A stretch of DNA of 64,000 nt from Tectiglobus diatomicola (GTDB lineage: Bacteria > Pseudomonadota > Alphaproteobacteria > Rhizobiales > Hyphomicrobiaceae), in assembly GCA_039583345.1 (NCBI GenBank), contig JAZDSJ010000008.1:1-64000 (forward strand), in the 5' to 3' direction. The position numbers and the translations under genes are program-made. The first letter of the stretch is position 1, and each line of letters begins with the position of its first letter. The notes beneath the pieces were generated by a model. The model was not told the origin of the DNA. It did not search any database and saw only the letters and a list, made by a program, of their open reading frames with translations. Positions 48,335 through 56,622 of this stretch are shown piece by piece.

Positions 48335-49601
48335 GCCACGCACAACATCTAGTTATGAGTTCCACACCTTCAAGGACAATAATCTCGAGGTATTAGAGAA
48401 ACATGCATGACAGAAATCTTTTGAAATAGATACGAATGATTTTTTAAAAAAACTTGTTGCTTATTAATTAAAAGTAAGTCTCTTGAAAACGTAACATACA
48501 AATCCATTTTCGAGATCATAAGTAAAACCTTATTGAATCTCAAAACGACATTAGAGCTAAATATCACACTATCTAACTCAGTACATCACGAAAGGTCTCT
48601 GAGAAAGCCAAATATGACTAATAAAAGCAAAGAATATATAAATGAAAATTTTTTGAAATTAATCAAACCTACACTCTACGAAGATATATAAGGTCTAAAT
48701 TTCTAAATACAAAAATACTGTTATTATATAAACACAACAATATCAGAAGCGTCTTTTTACTTAAAAATCAACTAAATGACACAGTTTTGTAAATAGAATT
48801 TTCAAAGTTAGCTAGCTATTAAACGAGAAAGAGATCATTTCTTATCAAAGATAAACTCATGTTGAAAACTATTAAAAATCAAATGTGCTTTCCAAACATC
48901 TACACAAATTCCATCTCAACTAAAAAATACTTGTTCCAGATATCGTAGCTGCCATTTAACAACGTGCTTTTTAAGCTACATAAATCTTCTGTATTTAATT
49001 ATTATACTAAAATTGAGATGTAAATTTATATAGCGGAGATCCTACATGTATATACCATATTAATCTCACTTTGCCACCAAGAGTATAGTTTTGAACTTAA
49101 AAACAGTCATAATTTCACGACACTAAAACGTTCATCTTTAAGAAGTACATATAAAATAATCTTTGGACCTTGGAGTACTTCTTTGATCTTTTTAACTCAA
49201 GTGCAAGGAAATCAAAAAATACAAATTCAAGTCTAGACACAGATTAAGTAATATTCATCTCTAACTACAGCTATAATGGTAGATGTGAGCCAATATATTC
49301 ATATGTGGAACAAAAACATGTAAATTAATCTGATCTATCATCAATTGATGCAATAAATTCATACTTAGTGCTTACTATTATGCAGTAGGTAAAAAAGGTT
49401 AAGTTGCAGCTAGCTTAACTAGGAATAGAAAATGCAAAAGCTTTCAAAAGATAAAATAGTAATGGATTTTATAAATTGTTAAATACTAAACAGTAACTTT
49501 TATGTGTCGTGGAGAAAATCACTTAATTACCACAAATATAAACTAAGCTTATACTTCTTTGTATAAGAAAGCCTTATATCGTATGGAAAGGTAATCATAT
49601 T
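48335..49601. other. 1.27 kb gene-free AT-rich region
   Basis: Second longest empty stretch. It is extremely AT-rich, with frequent stops in all frames and no recognisable protein piece, tRNA or terminator. It separates two rightward genes. The last 30 bases contain GGAAAGG (49585-49591), the ribosome-binding site of pyrD. Confidence 0.6.
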
Positions 49602-50690
49602 TTGAATTGTCTCCTTAAAGTGATACACTCTTTGTTATTGAAAACAGATCCAGAATGGGCCCATGAATTAACGCTGCGTGCGCTTGAAATTGGCTTGTAC
49701 AAGCGCGATACTGAAACAGATAATCCGTGTCTCAAGACTAATATTATGGGGCTACAGTTTCCCAATCCTATTGGCATAGCAGCGGGTTTTGACAAAGATG
49801 CAAGAGTTTATAACGCTGTTCAGGATGTTGGTTTTGGGTTTAGTGAGGTAGGTACTCTCACGCCACGCCCACAGTCGGGCAATATCAAACCACGAGTAAT
49901 ACGTCTCCCCAAAGACAAAGCTCTCATAAATCGGCTTGGCTTTAACAACTGCGGACACGACACGGCTCATCATCGTCTCATACAACGAAAACCTAGCGGC
50001 ATTTTAGGTATCAATATTGGGGCTAATAAAGACACAACTGAAAAAGCTATAGATTACACAACCGGTATCAAACGATTTTATAGTTTAGCAGACTATTTTA
50101 TGATTAATATTTCTTCACCAAATACACCTGGTCTGAGAGATTTGCAATCTCCAGAACAATTAAGTGTATTACTAAGACAAATCAATGATATTAGAGATCG
50201 ATGTGCCGATAAATATGGAAGATTTGTCCCGATAGCTATAAAGCTTGCACCAGAAATTGCTTATTCTGATATGCTAGGTATTGTTGATAAAATTGTCTCT
50301 CATAACATAGATGCCATTGCAGTATCAAATACTACTATTTCACGTCCATCAAACCTGAAGACAAAATTAGTAGAGGAAAATGGTGGACTATCAGGCCAAC
50401 CACTATTTCAACGTTCCACAGTCGTATTGGCGCGCATCCACAAGCACGTTAACGGCACAATTCCACTAATAGGTATTGGCGGTATAAACTCCGGCGAGAG
50501 TGCTCAAGCTAAAATAGAAGCAGGAGCCTCACTCATACAACTTTACACCGGACTAATTTACGGTGGCTTACCTGTACTGAAACAAATAAAATCTCAACTA
50601 GTGCGAGCCACTCAAAAAGCCAGTTTAGCACAACTTAAAGAGCTGACCGGAACTAATGCAGATACTTGGGCTTCACTACCTCTTGATTAG
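49602..50690 (+). CDS. pyrD: Dihydroorotate dehydrogenase (quinone), class 2
   Basis: Membrane-associated FMN enzyme of pyrimidine synthesis oxidising dihydroorotate to orotate with ubiquinone. An N-terminal amphipathic helix (residues about 2-30) marks the class 2, quinone-linked type. Motifs include NPIGIAAGFDKDA, RLGFNNCG, GINIGANKD and the active-site stretch INISSPNTPGLRDLQ (about 159-171), where serine is the class 2 base, and the C-terminal IGIGGINSG and QLYTGLIYGG phosphate-binding loops for FMN. The start codon is TTG, supported by GGAAAGG ten bases upstream and by the absence of an ATG giving the conserved N-terminus. Length 362 is normal. Confidence 0.96.
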   Translation: MNCLLKVIHSLLLKTDPEWAHELTLRALEIGLYKRDTETDNPCLKTNIMGLQFPNPIGIAAGFDKDARVYNAVQDVGFGFSEVGTLTPRPQSGNIKPRVIRLPKDKALINRLGFNNCGHDTAHHRLIQRKPSGILGINIGANKDTTEKAIDYTTGIKRFYSLADYFMINISSPNTPGLRDLQSPEQLSVLLRQINDIRDRCADKYGRFVPIAIKLAPEIAYSDMLGIVDKIVSHNIDAIAVSNTTISRPSNLKTKLVEENGGLSGQPLFQRSTVVLARIHKHVNGTIPLIGIGGINSGESAQAKIEAGASLIQLYTGLIYGGLPVLKQIKSQLVRATQKASLAQLKELTGTNADTWASLPLD

Positions 50691-50893
50691 ATCTCTAACG
50701 ACATTAATTATTGATGGTTCTTTAAAAAAGAAGCTCTCAATTTTGAAAATCTAAGTCACTACTCCACATCAAATAGTGATTATAAAATCACCGGCATGTA
50801 ATAATTATTATCTGAGTAATAATAAAGACTGAATTTCAAAAAATGTTTGATTGAACCGCTTTAAAAGTTAGACGCTTGTATAATAACATAACA

Positions 50894-51562
50894 CTAAATA
50901 TGCGGTAGTTTATAAGCACCAATCAACACAGGTGTCTCGTTTATATACATACTATCACTGATCTGCTTTACAAGAAAATTTGCTACATCTTCTCGTGAAA
51001 TAAGACCATTGCGCCAGGTTTCCGGCTCTACTAAAACGCGGTAGTTATCTGACAATCTTCCTGAAGTCAGAATGCCCGGACGAACTATAGTCCAATCTAA
51101 ATGGCTTGCCTTAATTATATCTTCTTGAATATTCTTATCGCTGTAAACACGTCCCAAAAAAATCTCGAAACCTATACGTTGTAGAGGAGGGATAAGTTGT
51201 CGTCCATCCCGGCCAGATCCAAAACCTGTCACTGAAATTAGGCGTTTAATTCCAGTTGCTTCCATTTTATTTACTAGAATACGTGTTGAATTAGAAAACA
51301 AATCAATGGGACCTGTTAACATTCTAAGATTAATTGGAATACCCAAAGTTTGAATAACAACATCAATGCCTTCAAGAGCATTTTCAACGTTATCTCCGTT
51401 TAAGGCATCACCGGAAAATTTTTCAAGGTTATCATCTTCGATATTAATGTATGAAGCACTACGAGCTAATGCCCTTACCATATAACCAGAATCAAGTGCC
51501 GACTTAACAGTCTCTAGGCCGATACCACGGCTTGCACCAATAACCAAGATTTTCTGAGACAT
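50894..51562 (-). CDS. NAD(P)-binding atypical SDR (NmrA-like) oxidoreductase
   Basis: A short-chain-dehydrogenase-like protein with a single Rossmann domain. The dinucleotide loop is VIGASRGIG near residues 7-15 and the sequence continues with the pattern seen in atypical SDRs that lack the usual YxxxK site: VRALARSA, DVVIQTLG, ISVTGFGSG and TIVRPGIL. Such proteins act as reductases, flavin or biliverdin reductase-like enzymes, or redox sensors. The 222-residue length fits. It is monocistronic with no informative neighbours, so substrate cannot be proposed. Confidence 0.75.
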   Translation of the reverse strand: MSQKILVIGASRGIGLETVKSALDSGYMVRALARSASYINIEDDNLEKFSGDALNGDNVENALEGIDVVIQTLGIPINLRMLTGPIDLFSNSTRILVNKMEATGIKRLISVTGFGSGRDGRQLIPPLQRIGFEIFLGRVYSDKNIQEDIIKASHLDWTIVRPGILTSGRLSDNYRVLVEPETWRNGLISREDVANFLVKQISDSMYINETPVLIGAYKLPHI

Positions 51563-52257
51563 AATTTCTCCGTCTAATAATTCAACCGGCGAGTCAATTA
51601 ATTTAATGTGGATCTCGCTGTGGTGCAGTGTAGTTTACAACTAAGCCTACACATAATCTTAATTCTGAAAGAAACCCTTAGAACTTGGAAGTACATTCTA
51701 TTAAAGAAATTGCATTATATCTGAAATTTAGTAGATTAACTAGCACTTACATACTCAGCTACTTTAGCTTTAAACACTAATATCAGTTATGTATTTTACA
51801 AAAATTTAATTTATTAAAGTACTAATCAGATTAATATCTGCAAATTAAATATTTGGTTCGTCTTAAATAGTATTTATTCAAGCCTAGACTAGTTTCTTTA
51901 CTTTCAGGTTATTCTTAGCTTTTATATATTGGCAACAATGTTGTTTCTTGTAATTCACATTCACATACCGTATCTACGGGGCAGTGCGCTTAAATTTGCT
52001 TACACCTGATAGAAGTCAAGTGATTCTGTATATGTAAAACAGTGTCCTTTTTATTACATATACAGTGAATAATGCTTTTTTACAAAAAATCTGTCAGTAT
52101 CAAATTATGATGCAAGCTAAAACTCATATTTTTTTACATAAGCAAAGCTAAAATATTTTGGCGCTTTCGTACATTTTAAATAATTCAATTGATTTACCAT
52201 TAGGATGTTAAAAACGTGTAAGTATTGAAATAAAAATTTATAAATTAAAAAACTAGA
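51563..52257. other. Gene-free AT-rich gap
   Basis: A 695-base stretch between two leftward genes. It contains GGGGCAGTGCGC at 51978-51989, close to the motif found upstream of nuoA, in an otherwise AT-rich setting. No reading frame or RNA gene could be supported. Confidence 0.5.
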
Positions 52258-53133
52258 CTAATTAACCTGTGGAGGACAATTAGAATCAATCTTGTGTCCA
52301 CCATTAGATTGAATGTCAGTAACAACTTTAAAAGCATAACTATAATTACAGATAGAAACTTTCGGCGGAAGCCAGGTCCTCTCAAAGGCATCGTAGCCTT
52401 CTTTAAGATTAAGCCAAAAGTTCTTCCAGCGGGGGTTATGATACAATGAAAGATTCATAGCCGTCATGCGGAAGGGATAAATATGAACATGAAAGCGACT
52501 TTGTCCAAACTGGTGCGCTGCTTTAGTTAGCTTCCAGATTTCACTAATCGCGTCATCAGTAACAGCATAACAGCCAACAGATGAGCAACCACCGTGAACC
52601 ATCAAATATTTACCTGTGCGACTATGTTGACGATCGTAAGCATTTGGAAAGCCTAAATCAAATGAACGGTGCCAACGGCTATTCGGGTTCATGGCACTAG
52701 CTTCTACTGTGTAGAAACCTTCTGGTGACTGGTGATCACCTACTTTTAGTTTTGGGCCAAGCTGCCCCGACCATCTGCATATGGGATACACTGCAAACAA
52801 ATGAAAAATGTTTTCGCGCTTAATCCATAATTCAAGCTGAAACTCAGACTTAAAAATACGAATAAAGACAGGGGAACCGAGTGATAAACCATGAACAGTT
52901 AGACGATTTTCTAATGCCTCAAAATCAGGTGCACCTGGCAATTTCAAACCGTTTTTCCAGTACATATGATGTTTTAGTCGTATAAAACTAATTATTTGAT
53001 GTTGAAGCTCCTGTAAAAAAAAAATTTTAAAAAATTTAATACTAGACGTAGAGATAATAGTAGTTGCTGTGACTACTACAAACACGCACAATGAAGTGGC
53101 CAAAATTAATTTTCGCCATATATTATATTGCAT
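52258..53133 (-). CDS. L,D-transpeptidase family protein (YafK type)
   Basis: A YkuD-fold enzyme acting on peptidoglycan or on peptidoglycan-linked proteins in the periplasm. An N-terminal membrane anchor or signal helix spans about residues 8-30. The catalytic core includes the pattern GDHQSPEGFYTV and the active-site loop MVHGGCSSVGCYAV with H180 and C188 in the expected spacing, followed by IHIYPFRM-like sequence (HVHIYPFRMT). The SVGCYAVTDDAI version of the motif is that of YafK/DpaA, which in E. coli removes Braun lipoprotein from peptidoglycan. An extra cysteine, C183, lies in the loop. Length 291 is normal. Confidence 0.85.
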   Translation of the reverse strand: MQYNIWRKLILATSLCVFVVVTATTIISTSSIKFFKIFFLQELQHQIISFIRLKHHMYWKNGLKLPGAPDFEALENRLTVHGLSLGSPVFIRIFKSEFQLELWIKRENIFHLFAVYPICRWSGQLGPKLKVGDHQSPEGFYTVEASAMNPNSRWHRSFDLGFPNAYDRQHSRTGKYLMVHGGCSSVGCYAVTDDAISEIWKLTKAAHQFGQSRFHVHIYPFRMTAMNLSLYHNPRWKNFWLNLKEGYDAFERTWLPPKVSICNYSYAFKVVTDIQSNGGHKIDSNCPPQVN

Positions 53134-53990
53134 TTATTATTAAATCGAAATTAGCTATGTCAACTACCATATAAAATGTATTTGACCTCACACTTTTTAG
53201 AACAAGAGTAATAAATAGTATACCAACCAGATATAATAGCCTTTTTACTTAAAGCTCTTGTCACGTAATCCATTAATCGACATTAAAAAAACAAAGAAAT
53301 CATTTTATTTGAAAAATTATATAAGTTTTAAGCCAAATTAATGATTTCAGCACCACTAAAACTAGATTTTGCTACCTTCGAATTAAACAATTCCAACTCC
53401 TAAATGTTTTGATAAGTTTAGTAAATAATCTTAATTAATTTTTCTAAAGGATCCCTATTGTCGTTAAATATTAATGAAAGTCTTAGGACATAGCATATTC
53501 ACGTTTTTATTATTTCTACAAGTAGCATTAAGAAACGACACGTAATACTATTTTTTAATTAATAAAAGTAATTATATCAATTGTGGGTTCAAACTAGGAA
53601 TTGACTCTAAAACTACCACGCTTTGCTTAAAAATACTATTCTCACGATAAGTCAAATCTAAATTAAATTTTATAGGTTAAAGTGACTGTAGGATCATTAT
53701 AAGTCTTGATATTTCAGGCTCAACAGCTAGTAAAAAGTGCATATTCTTTTGCATGCTTCTTGACTTACGATTCTATAAATTATACTTGATGACACAGTTT
53801 TGGTAAAATTTGCTATAAATGTCGATTATAGCTCATCACTTTATGTGTTGACAAACTATGTGAAGGATATGAACATTATTTTTGTATTTAGTTTTTTCTA
53901 TATAGCTCGCAAATTAAGCTCTCTATTTTGCGTGAGAAACCACAGCAAAAATCTAATAAATTTTTAAATCAACGTAACATTAAATTCCAA
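53134..53990. other. Gene-free AT-rich gap
   Basis: An 857-base stretch between obgE and the YafK-type gene, with no readable frame, RNA gene or convincing terminator. It is highly AT-rich throughout. Confidence 0.55.
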
Positions 53991-55037
53991 TCACGGTAAC
54001 CATTTTTTTGGGGGATCATTGGACCCTTCACTAATAAGGTTTTTATGCTTAGAAAAAAGAATCGAAGTTGAAAGTGCTGATAATATATCACGCACTCCAT
54101 CACAGGATATAGTTGAAACTTGCATAATGTTCATACCTATCGCATCGCGTAATGCAGCAGCTTTCTTAGTAATTTCTGCCTTGCTAACCAAATCACACTT
54201 TGAAAGAGCAACAATCTCATGTTTGGCCTTTAAATCTGCCTCATAGACTTCCAGCTCATTACGAATTATATTATATGAACCTAATATGTCATTTTCCGTA
54301 ATATCTATCAAATGCAGCAGCACCTGACAGCGTTCAATATGACCTAGAAATCGTGTGCCAAGACCAACGCCTTTGTTAGCTCCTTTAATCAAACCAGGAA
54401 TGTCAGCTAGAACAAAATCATGCTCATCGAGACGTACTACACCTAAATTGGGCTGTAATGTAGTGAATGGGTAGTCTGCTATTTTAGGCCTAGCAGCCGA
54501 CACCTTTGCCAGGAACGTTGACTTTCCAGAATTTGGCAAACCGACTAACCCAGCATCTGCAATCAATTTTAAACGCAACCAAACAGTTAACTCTTCGCCG
54601 GATAATCCGGAGTTTATACGACGTGGGGCCTGATTGATAGAAGATTTAAAGTGCGCGTTACCAAAGCCACCGTTGCCACCCTTAGCAAGACGTGCTCTTT
54701 CGCCAGTCTTTTTTAAATCAGCTATAATGACTGTCTGGCCTTCATCGTATATCTGCGTTCCAGGCGGTACTTTGATAACGCAATCGCCACCTCGAGCGCC
54801 TGTTCGATTTTTACCCATACCTGAACGGCCATTATCAGCTTTAAAGTGTTGTTGGTAACGATAATCAATGAGAGTATTTAGGTTATCAACACATTCTACC
54901 CAAACATCACCACCCTTACCACCATCGCCTCCGTCAGGGCCACCGTGCTCAATAAACTTCTCTCGGCGAAAAGACAAGCAACCATTCCCACCATTACCAG
55001 ACTTAATATAAATCTTACATTGATCGAGAAACTTCAT
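53991..55037 (-). CDS. obgE: GTPase Obg (CgtA)
   Basis: Essential GTPase in 50S ribosome assembly and growth control. The glycine-rich Obg domain takes residues 1 to about 158, with GGNGCLSFRREKF, GGPDGGDGGKGGDV and GNAHFKSS. The G domain follows with GLPNSGKST (G1), YPFTTL (switch I), DIPGLI (G3) and a SKCD motif (G4) in place of NKxD, seen also in other Obg proteins. Length 348 is normal, without the long C-terminal domain of E. coli ObgE. The common upstream genes rplU and rpmA are not adjacent. Confidence 0.97.
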   Translation of the reverse strand: MKFLDQCKIYIKSGNGGNGCLSFRREKFIEHGGPDGGDGGKGGDVWVECVDNLNTLIDYRYQQHFKADNGRSGMGKNRTGARGGDCVIKVPPGTQIYDEGQTVIIADLKKTGERARLAKGGNGGFGNAHFKSSINQAPRRINSGLSGEELTVWLRLKLIADAGLVGLPNSGKSTFLAKVSAARPKIADYPFTTLQPNLGVVRLDEHDFVLADIPGLIKGANKGVGLGTRFLGHIERCQVLLHLIDITENDILGSYNIIRNELEVYEADLKAKHEIVALSKCDLVSKAEITKKAAALRDAIGMNIMQVSTISCDGVRDILSALSTSILFSKHKNLISEGSNDPPKKWLP

Positions 55038-55560
55038 CTAAATTTATCCTCTTGACAAAATTATGGACGAGAAAAATTGTTTGATTACACTAAGCTCTCC
55101 GAACTTTGTAAATGATTGCAAATCTTAGACTGCAAATGAATAGTATTACGTATAGTTACACTTTATTTAAAAAAGGCCCATTTAAGTAGATGAAGTATAA
55201 AAACAAAGAAACATATTTAATTGTGTAGTATCACCTTAACTCAATTTACTTTACGACTTGGCAAAATATTTATTCAATAATTAAGTTCTAGTACTAGCCC
55301 AAAAAACATTGATTTTCCTAGATCGAATAATGTTGACGAGACGTATTTATTTGATCTCACTAAATTCAATATTATGTAAATCAGATTGCTTTTCTTACAT
55401 TAATTGTCTTGTAAAGTGCATTAATGCAACGGATTAAACTTTTCTCACAACTTATTTTTAAGTGTAAATTTCAGACACAACATAACAAAAAAGCTGAAAT
55501 TATGTTATTGTATACGGTAAGTTTATTTTTATAAGCTAAACTAATGTCAGGAGTTTTATA
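55038..55560. other. Divergent gap between obgE and the TPR-like gene
   Basis: A 523-base AT-rich region between leftward obgE and a rightward gene. No rplU or rpmA sequence is readable. It ends with AGGAG at about 55549-55553, the ribosome-binding site of the next gene. Confidence 0.5.
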
Positions 55561-56049
55561 TTGCTTTCCAATCTTCATGCTGTACATAACTCTAATACGA
55601 ACAAAGTTGCAATGCAGTTTTTAGCAAAAGCAACAACAGCTAAGTCAAAGCCAGATGCAGCAGAAAAGTTTCTTCAACAAGCACTTCACTTGGCTCCCTA
55701 CAACTTAAGTGTGCGCTTGGGTGCCTATCGTTTTTATTTTTATAACCACCGTTATGCTGATGCCCTGCCGCATGCGGAATTTATAATTGTACATTATGCG
55801 CGCCAGTTAAACATCCCAATCAATTGGCGCACCGTACGTCTCGAGGACAGCGATTTTACACTAATTGGAAACACTCCTGGTACTTATCTTCAGGCACTGC
55901 TTGCATGGGGTTACTGCAACATTAGACTAGGGAATACGTTTCTAGGCCGTCAAGCTATTGCTAAAGTTGTTGAAATTGATCCAAGTGACCGCTTTAATGC
56001 AAAAGCAATTCTAGACATTTTAGAGCATAATTCCACTGATTTACCCTAA
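55561..56049 (+). CDS. Hypothetical TPR-like protein
   Basis: A 162-residue protein with no family I can name. It starts at a TTG, seven bases after a clear AGGAG, which supports it being a real gene. The sequence reads as paired helices like a tetratricopeptide fold: DAAEKFLQQALHLAPYNLSVRLG, seen as KFLQQALHLAPYN, then RYADALPHAEFII and LGNTFLGRQAIAKVVEIDPSDRF. No signal peptide or membrane helix is present, so it is probably cytoplasmic. There is 500 bases of empty sequence on each side, so context gives no hint. Its survival in a shrinking genome suggests it is used. Confidence 0.65.
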   Translation: MLSNLHAVHNSNTNKVAMQFLAKATTAKSKPDAAEKFLQQALHLAPYNLSVRLGAYRFYFYNHRYADALPHAEFIIVHYARQLNIPINWRTVRLEDSDFTLIGNTPGTYLQALLAWGYCNIRLGNTFLGRQAIAKVVEIDPSDRFNAKAILDILEHNSTDLP

Positions 56050-56622
56050 AGCAATTACACACTTCCAACATAATTATTCTTAAGATTCTGCGAAATTCTA
56101 ATTTTATAAATCTTCCCAACATTAACATCGAGTTTGATTGTTGTGGTTATTATTTTACTACATGCTTTATCCAAGTACACCAAACAATATGAGCTAGTTT
56201 TCAAGATCTGACTAGATAATTTTAGTTACATGGAAGTTATTGCCGATTTAGATATAGAAGCTTATTTCACATGTTTCATAAACTTCGCAGCTTAAAAAAA
56301 TTTGAGCTAAACAATTAGCTTAATGGTAGCAGTATTTAATTATTTATATACAAAGTTAAAAATCAGAGGCTTTAACATAAGACCTGATTTAAGATAAAGA
56401 TCTGGCATTTAGTATTCGTGATGAGACTTTACCTGATTACCTTAATAATGTGTCAGTACGAGATCTCATTTAATTTGGAATAATACCTGGGTCTCGGCTT
56501 ATTAAAGTAAATTCAGCTACGCGAAACGTTACTTTAAACTAAACAATTTTATTTAACACATATATATTCAATAATTAATTAAATAAATGAAACTAATATT
56601 AACTAAAGTTAACTGATTTTTA
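56050..56622. other. Gene-free convergent gap
   Basis: A 573-base AT-rich stretch between the rightward TPR-like gene and the leftward TRAP operon. No frame, RNA gene or strong terminator was found. Confidence 0.55.
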
